In this document: one piece after another, positions 45,274 to 54,887 of the stretch | Position numbering within the stretch: position 1 is the stretch's first letter | Layout of the letters: each line of letters begins with the position of its first letter | Origin: Brevibacterium sp. UCMA 11754 | Lineage (GTDB): Bacteria; Actinomycetota; Actinomycetes; Actinomycetales; Brevibacteriaceae | Assembly (NCBI RefSeq): GCF_021532275.1 | Contig: NZ_JACBOT010000013.1 | Coordinates: forward strand, 1 to 64,000 | Direction: 5' to 3' | Length of the DNA: 64,000 bases | Notes under the pieces: model-generated | Database searches by the model: none | Told to the model about the DNA's origin: nothing | Seen by the model: only the letters and a program-made list of their open reading frames with translations | Made by a program: the position numbers and the translations under genes

Positions 45274-46331
45274 CACTTCGCCTCCTCTTTCTGCGTCGTG
45301 TTCGCGACCTTGTTCTGGGTCATGCGCTCGGCCTTCTTCATCTTCCTCCAGCTGGGAATGGTCTTCATTCGTGGGTCGAACGCGTCGCGCAGACCGTCGC
45401 CGATGAAGTTCACACACAGAGCAATGACGATGATGAACAGACCGGGCCACCAGAACAGCCACGGACGCGTGGCGAAGGACGTCTGGTATTCGCTGATGAG
45501 CTGACCCAGGGAGATGCCGGGTGGACTGATGCCGAAACCGAGATAGCTCAAGGCTGCTTCGAGCACGATAGCCTGGCTCATCACCAGCGTGGTGTTGACG
45601 ATGATGACACCCATGGCGTTGGGCAGCATGTGCTTGAACATGATCCGGAAATCACTGGCCCCGGCCACACGGGCCGAATCGACGAATTCGCGTTCGCGCA
45701 ATGACATGAAGTCGCCGCGCACGAGTCGTGCCAGCCCGGTCCACAGGATCGCTCCCAGAGCCAATCCGAGCAGTGGTCCGTTTGCGCCTCCGACCAACTT
45801 GCCGAGGATCGAACCAATGACGATGACGGGCAGGATGATGAAGCCATCCGTGATGCGCATCAGCAGGGAATCGATCCACCCGCGGTAGTAGCCAGCCAGT
45901 GCACCGACGATTGTGCCGATGACGAGGCAGACCAGGCCGATGATGACCATGACGATGATGGAGATCTGCGTGCCCTTCATTACACGCGCGAAGTTGTCAC
46001 GACCGATGTCGTCCTGCCCGAAGGGATGGTCTCCCAGCGAGAAGAAGTTCGAGAACGACCACGTCGGTGCACCTCCCGGATTGAGGATCTGTCCCGAGGA
46101 GGTGTGGTTGTAGATCCACCAACCTGGTATCGGACCAAAACCTACCGAGGAGAAGGCGAAGAGGGCGACGAAGGCGAAGACGCCGATGCTGATCATCGCG
46201 CCCTTGTGGCGGAGGAACTTCCGGAAGACGATTTTGCCCTGAGACAGGCCTTCGGTTTCCTTGGCTTCGATCGCATTGTCCCCGACGTCGTCGGGGGCGA
46301 GAGCATTCTGTCTGTCGTTATTGGTACTCAT
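45273..46331 (-). CDS. oppC: Oligopeptide ABC transporter permease OppC/DppC
   Basis: 352-residue permease with an N-terminal helix (MISIGVFAFVALFAFSS), a periplasmic loop and five further helices. The EAA signature is REREFVDSARVAGASDFRIMFKHMLPNAMG. An OppC-type N-terminal domain is present. The gene overlaps oppB by 4 nt. Confidence 0.93.
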   Translation of the reverse strand: MSTNNDRQNALAPDDVGDNAIEAKETEGLSQGKIVFRKFLRHKGAMISIGVFAFVALFAFSSVGFGPIPGWWIYNHTSSGQILNPGGAPTWSFSNFFSLGDHPFGQDDIGRDNFARVMKGTQISIIVMVIIGLVCLVIGTIVGALAGYYRGWIDSLLMRITDGFIILPVIVIGSILGKLVGGANGPLLGLALGAILWTGLARLVRGDFMSLREREFVDSARVAGASDFRIMFKHMLPNAMGVIIVNTTLVMSQAIVLEAALSYLGFGISPPGISLGQLISEYQTSFATRPWLFWWPGLFIIVIALCVNFIGDGLRDAFDPRMKTIPSWRKMKKAERMTQNKVANTTQKEEAK

Positions 46332-47872
46332 GCGTTCACTCGGATTCTGGGGTCGAGGACTGCGTAGAGGAAGTCCGCGACGAGGTTGGCGATGATGGCG
46401 AGCAGGCCTGTGATGAGGATGTAGGCCATGATCGGATCGAGTTCGGACTGTCTCATCGAATCGATGAAGAGTTTGCCCATGCCGTTCCAGCCGAAGATCG
46501 TCTCAGTGATCACGGCGCCGCCGATCATCGTGATGATGTCGACGGGAATGATCGATGCCAACGGCAGCAGAGCATTGCGCAGTGCATGGCGCATGACGAC
46601 AGTTCGTTCGTTGAGCCCCTTGGCTCGCGCCGTACGAATATAGTCCTGCCCCATGACCTCGAGCATCGAACCGCGCGTATAGCGGGTGTACGAAGCAAAG
46701 GAGATGAGGATCAGAGCGATCGACGGCAGGAGGAGGTGAGTGAACGTGTCCAGGTTCGCTATCCAGAAGTCACCCTCAAGGTTCGGCGTCGATGCGCCGA
46801 TCGTCGCGATCGGTCGGTTATTGATCGCAGGCTGGTTGGAGTAGTCGCCCCACCCCTGCAGCACACGATCGGCAAAGATGAGCACAGCGACGATGAGGCC
46901 GGTGAAGAAGGTGGTGCGCACCGTGTCCCAGGGATCGGGTCCGCGGAACGCCAGACCCACGCCGACGGCCACACCGATCGTCACGATCAGGAGTCCGAAC
47001 ATCCACAGCCAGTTCATCTCCTGGTAGTAGAAGAGGTATTGCAGCGGCATGTACAGCAGAGCCCCGATGACAGCCATAGCCAACGTCGCATAGAGCACTC
47101 GCTTGTTCTTCAGCCCTGTCGACAGGAAGGTCATGACCACAGCAGCACCGAGGCCGATGACGACGACTCCCACGATGCCGATGCTCGGCGCCTGCAGCCA
47201 ACCGCTGGCAAGGATGTAGTAGATCGTCACGAAGGTGATGACCGTGGCTGCGAGGAAGGTGATGAGTCTGCGCTTGCGGCCGCCTCCCAAGGCGCCCATC
47301 CAGAACAGTCCCAGCGCAACGCAGACGAGGATTATCGGCACCCAGCTGCTCAGCGTCGGATCGTTGATGAAGTTGTTGATCTCAATCGCGCCGTACTGCT
47401 TGAGCAGAACTGCGACCCAGAACACGGGCAGTGAGTACAGGAGGAATGAGACGAAGGTGATGAAGTAGTCGAAGCCCGAGTACTGGCGAATCGCGGAGAC
47501 CATGCCGACGGCGATTCCGAGCACGATGGCCACGATCGTCGAAGCGGTGATGAGTTTGACCGTGTTGGCGATCGCTCCCTGCAGCTGAGAGGTGACCTCT
47601 TGGCCGGATTTCCAAGCGATGCCGAAGTCACATTGCCCGACCACACAGCCGCCCACGCCGGCCAGCCACTTGAAGTAGCGCACGATCGCCGGGGTGTCGA
47701 GGTCAAGCAGTCGGCGACGGGACTCGTAGAGTGCCTCGATGTTGGGAGAGGTGCTCGAACGCAGATCCCAGAAGAAGTCGAGGGCGACGTTGAGCAGGAG
47801 GTAGAGGACGAATGTCACGACCAGGAGCACGAGGGCTGTCGAGAGAAGTCGCCTGAGGATGAATCTTGTCAT
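46328..47872 (-). CDS. oppB: Oligopeptide ABC transporter permease OppB/DppB, long form
   Basis: 514-residue permease; usual OppB length is 305-340. The N-terminal helix and DLDTPAIVRYFKWL region are normal and so is the C-terminal core (MLEVMGQDYIRTARAKGLN, the EAA loop). Between residues about 165 and 340 there is an insert with roughly six extra hydrophobic segments (for example LITFLAATVITFVTIYYILA and GIVGVVVIGLGAAVVMTFL). Long OppB proteins of this sort occur in other Actinobacteria; function of the insert is unknown. Confidence 0.9.
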   Translation of the reverse strand: MTRFILRRLLSTALVLLVVTFVLYLLLNVALDFFWDLRSSTSPNIEALYESRRRLLDLDTPAIVRYFKWLAGVGGCVVGQCDFGIAWKSGQEVTSQLQGAIANTVKLITASTIVAIVLGIAVGMVSAIRQYSGFDYFITFVSFLLYSLPVFWVAVLLKQYGAIEINNFINDPTLSSWVPIILVCVALGLFWMGALGGGRKRRLITFLAATVITFVTIYYILASGWLQAPSIGIVGVVVIGLGAAVVMTFLSTGLKNKRVLYATLAMAVIGALLYMPLQYLFYYQEMNWLWMFGLLIVTIGVAVGVGLAFRGPDPWDTVRTTFFTGLIVAVLIFADRVLQGWGDYSNQPAINNRPIATIGASTPNLEGDFWIANLDTFTHLLLPSIALILISFASYTRYTRGSMLEVMGQDYIRTARAKGLNERTVVMRHALRNALLPLASIIPVDIITMIGGAVITETIFGWNGMGKLFIDSMRQSELDPIMAYILITGLLAIIANLVADFLYAVLDPRIRVNA

Positions 47873-47901
47873 TAGGTGTCCGTTTCAATCTTCCGAAAAC
47901 G

Positions 47902-47936
47902 CCGCTGTGGGGACCACACAGTGATCCCCACAGCGG
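47902..47936 (-). terminator. Hairpin between oppA and oppB
   Basis: 12-bp perfect stem CCGCTGTGGGGA / TCCCCACAGCGG, 11-nt loop. Located after oppA, before oppB, it probably works as a partial terminator or mRNA stabiliser that lets the binding protein exceed the permease. Confidence 0.7.
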
Positions 47937-47972
47937 ATGGGGGTGGAGGAGACCGGCCGCGTCAATGGCGGA

Positions 47973-49781
47973 TCAGTTGGTCTCCCACTCCCAGTAGTTC
48001 CAGAAGATGGTCGGCGACACGGTGGTCGATTTCGCATTCTTCAATTTGTCTCGGTAGATAACAAGCTCCGGATGCTGGAACAGCGGCGCACCAAATGCGT
48101 CAGTAGTCAACTGCTTTTCCAACTCTGTTGACAGTTTGGCGTGTTCGGACTCTGGCGCACCGACGATTTTGTCAAGAATCTTGTCGGTCTTCTTGCTCGA
48201 GTAACCGCCGTAGTTGTTCTGAGCCCCGGTGCGGTAGTTCGCATCAGAGTCAGTAATTCCTGTCGATTCGGACTGCCAGCCGAACAGCGAGACATCGTAA
48301 GTGCCATCGCCGAGGCGAGTGCCCCAGTTGACATCTCCGACGTCTTCGATCTTGAAGCCGGCCTTCTCAGCCGATTCCTTGATGAGCTGGAACTCCTGCT
48401 GACGGCGTGAGTTCGTGTTGTCATACATCACGCGCACCTTGGGAGCATCGACACCTGCATCCTTGAGCAGCTTCTTAGCACCCTTCAGGTCAACCTCTTT
48501 GAGGTCTTCCATCCCATTGCCTTTGATGATTTCGTCATACATCGGCGAGCCGGGAACCTGGTTGAAGGAGTCACGTGTTACCGCATCCGGGTTGAGCGGT
48601 TTAATGATCTTATCGACGATGTCCTGGCGAGGAAGGGTCTTGAGGAACGCCTGACGCACCTTCTTCGTCTTCTCTTCGTCGCCGCCATTGGCAGCCGGGT
48701 CAAAGGGGCCTTTGTTGTCGAAGGTGAAGTCCACATGTTCGTAAGTCGCACCGTCGGCTGAATCTACATTGACGCCGTCGATGTCTTCGGCTGCAGACAG
48801 AACATCGGCGGTCGCCTGAGGCTGGGTAAAGTCAACCTCACCGTTTTCGATTGCTTGAACCATAGCCATTGGGTCACCGTTGTAACGCACTGTGACGGTG
48901 TCGACCTTCGGCTTCGTTGGGCCGGTGTACTTGTCGTCAAGTTCAAGTGTGACGTACTGCCCCTCTTCGAACTTGGTCATCTTGTAGGGACCGTTGTGGA
49001 CGAGGAGGTCTTCGTCTTTGGGCATCGAGGTGAAGTCAAATCCGGTGTTCCAAGTGTTCGAAATCTTGGAAAGTTTCTCCGTGTCCTTGTCCTTAATCGC
49101 CTTGAGTATCGCCTGTTTGCCCTTTTCGGGATCGTCAATTCCCAAAGCTTTCTTCGCAACGATGTGGGAAGGGAGCCCTACCCCGTTAGGGCCGATTCCG
49201 GCAAAGCCGGTCTGCCAATCAGCGAAGGGCTTGGAAAACTCAAAAGTAGCTTCGGAGCCGTCATCGGAAATCTCAGGGAAGTCCTTCACGAGCTTCGGAC
49301 CGATCGAGGCCGAGTCGAAGTACACAGTCTTCGCATCATTCTCCTTGACCGAACCGTCGTCGTTGTTGTTCTGATCGACGGTGTTGAAGTTCGACGATGT
49401 AGCTGCCCATGTGAGGGCCAGGTCGGCGGCGTCCACAGGGGTGCCGTCAGACCATTTCGCATCATCATTGAAGGTGTACTTGATCTTCAAAGGATCATCA
49501 GCGACCTTCTCGAGCTTGCCAAGCGCACCGTCCTGCACCTCGAGGTTGTCGTCGTAATACCCGAAGTTGTCATTCATCATGTAGGTGAGAATGGCGTTCG
49601 AGACAGCATTACCGTTCGCTGTCTGAGTATTCATCGAACGGAAGGACTCATTCCAACCAATATTGAGGTTCGATTTCTCTGACGACTTCTCATCGTCTCC
49701 GCCGCCGGGGGGTGTGCACGCAGTGAGCACCATTGCTGCTGCGGCAACTGAGGCTCCGGCCGCGAGGAAGCGCTTTTTCAC
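47973..49781 (-). CDS. oppA: Oligopeptide-binding lipoprotein OppA
   Basis: 602-residue extracytoplasmic binding protein (SBP_bac_5 family). The signal peptide MKKRFLAAGASVAAAAMVLT ends in the lipobox LTAC, so the mature protein is lipid-anchored through Cys-22. The family signature area is LKIKYTFNDDAKWSDGTPVD; the C-terminal half carries DGTYDVSLFGWQSE. GTG start with AAGGAGAGAAC just upstream. First gene of the oppA-oppB-oppC-oppDF operon. Confidence 0.93.
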   Translation of the reverse strand: MKKRFLAAGASVAAAAMVLTACTPPGGGDDEKSSEKSNLNIGWNESFRSMNTQTANGNAVSNAILTYMMNDNFGYYDDNLEVQDGALGKLEKVADDPLKIKYTFNDDAKWSDGTPVDAADLALTWAATSSNFNTVDQNNNDDGSVKENDAKTVYFDSASIGPKLVKDFPEISDDGSEATFEFSKPFADWQTGFAGIGPNGVGLPSHIVAKKALGIDDPEKGKQAILKAIKDKDTEKLSKISNTWNTGFDFTSMPKDEDLLVHNGPYKMTKFEEGQYVTLELDDKYTGPTKPKVDTVTVRYNGDPMAMVQAIENGEVDFTQPQATADVLSAAEDIDGVNVDSADGATYEHVDFTFDNKGPFDPAANGGDEEKTKKVRQAFLKTLPRQDIVDKIIKPLNPDAVTRDSFNQVPGSPMYDEIIKGNGMEDLKEVDLKGAKKLLKDAGVDAPKVRVMYDNTNSRRQQEFQLIKESAEKAGFKIEDVGDVNWGTRLGDGTYDVSLFGWQSESTGITDSDANYRTGAQNNYGGYSSKKTDKILDKIVGAPESEHAKLSTELEKQLTTDAFGAPLFQHPELVIYRDKLKNAKSTTVSPTIFWNYWEWETN

Positions 49782-49822
49782 GTTCTCTCCTTGTTGTCAT
49801 GAGGCTGTTTCGCCTGTGTAGC

Positions 49823-49877
49823 CACGCCCACAATCCGGGGCGTGATGCGCTCGATCACTCCCTGGTCGGGAGTGTGA
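49823..49877. promoter_or_regulatory. Two inverted repeats upstream of oppA
   Basis: CACGCCC-N8-GGGCGTG (49823-49844) and TCACTCCC-N5-GGGAGTGTGA (49855-49877, 7-bp core). They lie 42-96 nt upstream of the oppA start, where operators or leader hairpins would be expected. Confidence 0.4.
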
Positions 49878-50017
49878 CCGCGTTCATGTTTTTCACATGG
49901 AATGCCTCAAAGTTAATTCACGCGGCAGTGTGACAGAGTCCACATGCTGAGCATATTTCACAATCGTTACCGTTTCGAGATCAAGGGAACATGCACACAA
50001 CCCGGAGTCTCAGTGGA

Positions 50018-50023
50018 TAGGAT
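50018..50023 (+). promoter_or_regulatory. -10 element TAGGAT for PH-domain gene
   Basis: TAGGAT, GTTCAG (6 nt), then GTG GTG at 50030. Confidence 0.45.
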
Positions 50024-50029
50024 GTTCAG

Positions 50030-50620
50030 GTGGTGAACAGTGAGATAGATCGCAATTCAGGGAACAATCAGCCGACGATCGTGCGGACTACGAGCTCCAC
50101 GGTGCTCTTCATCGTCATCGCGGGGCTCTGCGTGATCGGCCTGGGCTCAATCATCGTCGGCGACTTCACAACACGAGGCCTGGCTGTGGCGGGAATCCCG
50201 GTCGCCATCATCACAGTTGTCTACGCCCTCTACCGGTTTCCTCGCGTCGAACTTGGGCACAATGAGATCTCACTGATCAATCCCCTGAAGTCGGTGCGCA
50301 TCCCCTGGAACCTCGTCGACGGGTTTGATATCCACTTCGGGCTCGGAGTGCGCACCCATGAGAAGATCTTCTCGTCGTGGCCCTTGGCCAGCCGGGGTAA
50401 AAAGATGGAGAAGGACGAGCACGGCATTCGCAGGCTGATGGACAATCCGAATCCCGCTGTCGATACCGTGCTCGACCGCTACTCCGGCCTCAGCGACGAG
50501 GAGCTGGCGAACCCTCGCGGCGAACGCACCATCACCACTACGTGGAATTTCGGTATCATCGCCGCGCTTGTGGCCGCCATCATCTGGGCAGGCATCGGCT
50601 TCGCCGCCCTGCCCAGCTGA
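50030..50620 (+). CDS. Bacterial PH-domain membrane protein
   Basis: 196-residue protein. Two N-terminal membrane helices (VLFIVIAGLCVIGLGSIIV and LAVAGIPVAIITVVYALY) lead into a PH-like beta domain: HNEISLINPLKSVRIPWNLV and FDIHFGLGVRTHEKIFSSW. A third helix is at the C terminus (FGIIAALVAAIIWAGIGFAAL). It is the bPH6 type common in Actinobacteria. GTG at 50030 or 50033. Function unknown. Confidence 0.8.
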   Translation: MVNSEIDRNSGNNQPTIVRTTSSTVLFIVIAGLCVIGLGSIIVGDFTTRGLAVAGIPVAIITVVYALYRFPRVELGHNEISLINPLKSVRIPWNLVDGFDIHFGLGVRTHEKIFSSWPLASRGKKMEKDEHGIRRLMDNPNPAVDTVLDRYSGLSDEELANPRGERTITTTWNFGIIAALVAAIIWAGIGFAALPS

Positions 50621-50654
50621 TCAGAAGTTCCAGCTGATCAGCTGTTCCGACTGA

Positions 50655-51311
50655 TCACCAGCCGCGTTCGCGCCATTCGGCCAGCTTCGGGCGTTCCTCA
50701 CCCAGCGTCGTGGAATCACCATGCCCAGGCAGCACCTTCGTCTCATCGGGCAGCTGGTCGAAGACCCGCTCCTCCAGATCGTCCAACAGGGAAGTGAAGC
50801 CCTCTGTGCTCCAGGTCTTGCCGGGTCCACCGGGGAACAGCGAATCACCCGAGAAGAGGATGGTCTCTCCCCCGTCGCGCAGCAGCAGGGCGATCGACCC
50901 CGGCGTGTGACCGCGGAGGACGATCGCCTGTAAGACGAAGCCGCCGAAGTCTCCGACGTCGAGGTGGTCGACCGTTCGTGTGATCTCCACGCCCTCAGCC
51001 GCTGTGATCGCCTCCGCATCATCGCTGCCTGCGATCGTCATCGCGTCGGGGAATGCCGCCGAGGTGGCCGGCAGTGCCCTAATGTGATCCCAATGCTGGT
51101 GTGTGGTGATGATCGCCTGCAGCTCAGGGTCCGCCGAGGTGTCCTCGGCTCCCGAGGCGATGAGATCCTTGATCGCCTCAGCATCGTCGGCTGCGTCGAT
51201 GAGGACCTGGGATCCTGATTCCTTGGCCGTGATCAGGTAGACGTTGTTCGCCATCTCGGACACTGCGATGCTGCGGATGACGACGTGTTCGGTTTCGATA
51301 GTTTTCGTCAT
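50655..51311 (-). CDS. MBL-fold metallo-hydrolase
   Basis: 218-residue protein with the metallo-beta-lactamase motif ITTHQHWDHI, a later His in RGHTPGSIALLL, Asp in LFSGDSLFPGGPG and VLPGHGDSTTLG. The pattern resembles the glyoxalase II-like hydrolases of Actinobacteria that work on thioesters. Its start is 7 nt after the stop of the old yellow enzyme gene, so they are one transcript. Confidence 0.87.
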   Translation of the reverse strand: MTKTIETEHVVIRSIAVSEMANNVYLITAKESGSQVLIDAADDAEAIKDLIASGAEDTSADPELQAIITTHQHWDHIRALPATSAAFPDAMTIAGSDDAEAITAAEGVEITRTVDHLDVGDFGGFVLQAIVLRGHTPGSIALLLRDGGETILFSGDSLFPGGPGKTWSTEGFTSLLDDLEERVFDQLPDETKVLPGHGDSTTLGEERPKLAEWRERGW

Positions 51312-51318
51312 TGTCGGT

Positions 51319-52389
51319 TCACCATGCTCCTCTTGTGTACTGCGGTGGATACGGTCCCGGTTCGACTCCGAGATCGTGGGCTGCTCTCTGCGGCCACGCC
51401 GGTTCGCGCAGTGCCGCCCGTGCCAGGAAGATCGCGTCGGCCTGTTCCGAGGCCAGGATCGTCTCCGCCTGCTCCGGATCGGTGATGAGGCCGACGCTAC
51501 CGGTGTTCACGCCTTCTGCGCGGATCGCTGCCGACAGCGGCACCTGGTAGCCGGGGCCGACGGGAACCTTGACCGGGAAGTTGCCTCCGGAGGAGACATC
51601 GATGAGGTCGACGCCGCGTTCCTTGAGGTCACGGGAGACAACGACAGCTTCGGCGATGTCGAAGCCGCCTTCGCGCCATTCGCTGGCAGAGAGACGGACG
51701 AATACGGGCACCTCCTCGCCCACTGCTGCGCGCACGGCCTGGTAGGTCTCGGTCAGCATTCTCGAACGTCCGGCGAGGTCGCCGCCGTACTCATCCGTGC
51801 GTTCATTCGACAGCGGAGACAGGAACGAATGGAGCAGGTAGCCGTGGGCGGCGTGGAGTTCGACGAGGTCGAACCCGGCATCGATGGCTCGGACAGCGGC
51901 CGCGGAGAAGGCATCGACCACCTCGGCGATGTCGTCCTTCGTCATCTCCTGCGGCTCTTCGTATCCGGGATAGGCGATGGCGCTGGCACCGAGGGTGGGC
52001 CAACCGCCCTCGGACTCGGGGACGCTGCCCCGAGGATTGCCCTCGAAGGGACGGTAGGTGCTGGCCTTGCGGCCCGCGTGTGCCAGCTGCACACCGATGC
52101 GACTTCCCTGCGAATGGACGAAGTCAGTGATCGAGGACCAGGCTTCTGCCTGATCGTCATTCCAGATGCCGGCATCTTGAGGTGAGATTCGTCCCTCGGG
52201 GAGGACGGCGGAGGCCTCGGTGAGGATGAGCCCGAACCCACCCTGGGCACGCGCGCCCAGGTGAACGAGATGCCAGGTGTTGGGCATCCCGTCCTCGGAC
52301 TCGCAGGAATACTGGCACATCGGGGCGAGCCAGATGCGGTTGGCGATCTCAGTTCCGCGCATTGTCATGGGTGAGAAGAGTTGAGTCAT
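51319..52389 (-). CDS. NADH:flavin oxidoreductase, old yellow enzyme (YqjM-like)
   Basis: 356-residue FMN TIM-barrel ene-reductase. Motifs: NRIWLAPMCQYSCESEDG with the YqjM-type Cys, LVHLGARAQGGFGLILTEA, VQLAHAGRKAS, DLVELHAAHGYLLHSFLSP with the active-site His pair, and FVRLSASEW. The start codon ATG at 52389 has CAGACT 6 nt upstream. Reduces activated C=C bonds using NAD(P)H; natural substrate unknown. Confidence 0.92.
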   Translation of the reverse strand: MTQLFSPMTMRGTEIANRIWLAPMCQYSCESEDGMPNTWHLVHLGARAQGGFGLILTEASAVLPEGRISPQDAGIWNDDQAEAWSSITDFVHSQGSRIGVQLAHAGRKASTYRPFEGNPRGSVPESEGGWPTLGASAIAYPGYEEPQEMTKDDIAEVVDAFSAAAVRAIDAGFDLVELHAAHGYLLHSFLSPLSNERTDEYGGDLAGRSRMLTETYQAVRAAVGEEVPVFVRLSASEWREGGFDIAEAVVVSRDLKERGVDLIDVSSGGNFPVKVPVGPGYQVPLSAAIRAEGVNTGSVGLITDPEQAETILASEQADAIFLARAALREPAWPQRAAHDLGVEPGPYPPQYTRGAW

Positions 52390-52395
52390 GCCACC

Positions 52396-52401
52396 AGTCT
52401 G
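52396..52401 (-). promoter_or_regulatory. Possible -10 element CAGACT for OYE gene
   Basis: CAGACT, 6 nt, ATG on the minus strand; first base off consensus. Confidence 0.35.
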
Positions 52402-52418
52402 CCAAGATTTCTCGTCGT

Positions 52419-54014
52419 TCAGAGCACGATGTTGAATACTGGTACGGCCAAGACATACACCGTGACTGTGATGAGAACGAATCCGATGACATTGAGCCAC
52501 AGTCCGCCTTTGACCATCTGCGCCACCGTCACATACCCGGACCCATAGGCCACGGCGTTGGGCGGTGTCGCGACGGGAAGCATGAATGCGCATGTCGCGG
52601 CCAGCGCCACCGGAATCGTCAGCAGCAACGGATCGAGGTCAAGTCCCAGCGCCACCCCGCCGACGACAGGAACGAAGGTGGCCGCGGTCGCGGTGTTCGA
52701 GGTCAGCTCTGTGAGGAACAGAATGATCAAGGCGAAGATCGCGACGACGAAGACTGTGGGCAGGACTCCCAATCCGCTCGTGGACTTGCCGATCCACTCA
52801 GTCAGTCCCGAGGAGGAGAACTGCGCGGACAGGGCCAAACCACCGCCGAAGAGGAGGAGCACTCCCCAGGGCAGCTTCTCGGCAGTGTCCCAGTCGAGGA
52901 GGCGGACTCCACGATTGGCTCCGCCGGGAATGAGGAAGAGGAGGAGACCGATGACCATCGCGATGCCCTCATCGCTGATCGGTGGCTCCTCGAAGATCAG
53001 CGGCAGGGAGATCCAGCTGACCGCGGCGAGGACGAACATGCCCAGCACCAGCTTTTCCCCGGTCGACATCGGGCCGAGCTTCTGCAATTCCTCGCGGATG
53101 AGTTCCCGGCCTCCAGGGATCTCATCGATCTCAGGCTTGAACAGCACTTTGACCAGAAGGAACCAGGCGATGACCATCATCACGGCCGCCAGAGGGACCC
53201 CGACGAGCATCCACTGGGCAAAGCCGATGGAGATGTCGTGGTTGTCCTTGAGATAGCCGACGAGGAAGAGGTTCGGCGGTGTGCCGATAATGGTGCCGAG
53301 GGACCCGATCGAGGCCGAATAGGCGATGCCCAGCATGAGTGCTGTGCCGAAGTTGGACTTCACCACGGCGTCGAGCCCGGTGTCGTCCTGACTGTCGTCT
53401 GAGTCCGCGGCGTCGGTGCCCGAAGCGTCGGTGACGGCTCCTCCGATGACCTTGCTCACGATCATCAGAACGGAGATTCCGATTGGCAGCATCATCACCG
53501 CCGTCGCCGTGTTCGATACCCACATGGAGACGAAGCCGGTGGCGCCCATGAAGCCTGCGATCATCGGTCCCGGCTTGTTGCCCATGACGGACAGCGTGAT
53601 GAGGGCGATTCGCCGGTGCAGGTTCCATCGTTGCATGGCCAGTGCGATGAGGAATCCACCGAGGAAAAGGAAGATGATCGGGTTGCCGTAGGACGCACCG
53701 ACGGTGTCCATCTCGACCTCGGTGCCGAAGAAGGGAAAGGCCACGAGCGGCAGCAGAGAGGTAGCCGCGATCGGCAGCGCCTCGGTCATCCACCACACAG
53801 CCATCAACACGGCGACAGCAGCTGTCAGCTTCGCGCCGTGCTCGACCCCGTCGGGCATGATCGCGTAGACGAGGGTCGACAGGATGAGCCCGAGCAGGAA
53901 CCCGGTCCAGCGAATGCGCACCGCCTGCTTGGACAACCCAGGTGCCCTCTCCCCCGGTGAGAGTTCATTGAGCTCGGCGGAGTTGTCGGTTCGTGAGTGC
54001 TGTTCCTGAGTCAT
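52419..54014 (-). CDS. DASS/SLC13-family anion symporter
   Basis: 531-residue membrane protein with about 11-12 helices. The two Na+/anion-binding signatures SNTATAVM and SNTATAAT are both present, the DASS hallmark, and LPIAATSLLPLVAFPFFG is conserved. Likely imports C4-dicarboxylates (or sulfate) with Na+. The segment around residue 200 contains a hydrophilic loop of Asp/Ser. GAGGAG precedes the ATG. Confidence 0.92.
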   Translation of the reverse strand: MTQEQHSRTDNSAELNELSPGERAPGLSKQAVRIRWTGFLLGLILSTLVYAIMPDGVEHGAKLTAAVAVLMAVWWMTEALPIAATSLLPLVAFPFFGTEVEMDTVGASYGNPIIFLFLGGFLIALAMQRWNLHRRIALITLSVMGNKPGPMIAGFMGATGFVSMWVSNTATAVMMLPIGISVLMIVSKVIGGAVTDASGTDAADSDDSQDDTGLDAVVKSNFGTALMLGIAYSASIGSLGTIIGTPPNLFLVGYLKDNHDISIGFAQWMLVGVPLAAVMMVIAWFLLVKVLFKPEIDEIPGGRELIREELQKLGPMSTGEKLVLGMFVLAAVSWISLPLIFEEPPISDEGIAMVIGLLLFLIPGGANRGVRLLDWDTAEKLPWGVLLLFGGGLALSAQFSSSGLTEWIGKSTSGLGVLPTVFVVAIFALIILFLTELTSNTATAATFVPVVGGVALGLDLDPLLLTIPVALAATCAFMLPVATPPNAVAYGSGYVTVAQMVKGGLWLNVIGFVLITVTVYVLAVPVFNIVL

Positions 54015-54056
54015 CTGCGCTCCTCATTGAGCAAGATCGGATGCTGTGGACTACAT

Positions 54057-54824
54057 CTACACCCTACTCAAGAACGCCTCGATGTGGTCGAAGACGATGT
54101 CGGGATGTTCGGCCATCGGCAGATGAGCGGCATCAGGGATGACGACCATCGCTGAGTCGGCCACCTGTGCCGCCAGCTCGGCCATGGCCTCGGGGGTGCA
54201 GCCCGGATCCTGTGATCCGGCGATGAACAGGCTCGGCGTGGTGACAGCCTCAAGGCGCCCAGTCACGTCGTACTGCGTCACAGCCCTTGCACAGGCGATA
54301 TAGGCAGAATCATCGATCATTGCCAGGTCCGTGAGGATGGCCGGTCCCGATGCGATGTCTTCGGTGAGGAAACCGGCGGCGAACCACCGGTCGGCGGTGT
54401 CGTCGAGCTGGCCGCGGGTGCCGTCCTCGGCGACGTCCTTGATCCGTTCGGCCCAGGATTCGTCGGTGCCGAACTTCGTCGCCGTCGCACAAGCCACAAG
54501 ACCGGTCAGCGAGTCAGGGTGTTCGAGTGCCAACGTCAGTCCGATGCCGCCCGAGATCGAGACACCGCAGTAGGTGAACTTCTCCACGCCCAGTTCAGCC
54601 AGGCTGGTGACGAGGCCTGCTGCGAGATCGGAGACGGTGAAGTCCGCCCCGTCATCGGTTCGAGGCAGTGTGTGACCGGGAAGATCGCTGAGGTAGATCT
54701 GGTAGTCATCGGCGAATCTGGCCGCGACTGCGGCCCAGAGGGAGACCCTGGTGCCGAGGGCGTTTCCGAAGACGATGGCCGGTGAACCCGGATTGTCATT
54801 GAGGGGGTGGACTGCAATGCGCAA
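54057..54824 (-). CDS. Alpha/beta hydrolase, 3-oxoadipate enol-lactonase-like
   Basis: 255-residue hydrolase. The oxyanion and nucleophile region is YCGVSISGGIGLTLALEHP (Ser in GVSISGG), the acid is in AGSQDPGCTPE and the His in PDAAHLPMAEHPD. Overall length and the VFGNALGTRVSLWAA start match PcaD. No other protocatechuate genes are nearby, so the lactonase assignment is by family only. TTG start with AGGAG 5 nt upstream. Confidence 0.78.
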   Translation of the reverse strand: MRIAVHPLNDNPGSPAIVFGNALGTRVSLWAAVAARFADDYQIYLSDLPGHTLPRTDDGADFTVSDLAAGLVTSLAELGVEKFTYCGVSISGGIGLTLALEHPDSLTGLVACATATKFGTDESWAERIKDVAEDGTRGQLDDTADRWFAAGFLTEDIASGPAILTDLAMIDDSAYIACARAVTQYDVTGRLEAVTTPSLFIAGSQDPGCTPEAMAELAAQVADSAMVVIPDAAHLPMAEHPDIVFDHIEAFLSRV

Positions 54825-54887
54825 GAGTGCTCCTAGCGAGGTTCGAGATCAGATGAGATGTTCGAGGTCAGGAGTGCTGTTGGAAGG

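Noticed and set aside
46586..47434. 282-residue frame opposite oppB
   Set aside because: His/Asp/Arg-rich shadow of membrane helices.
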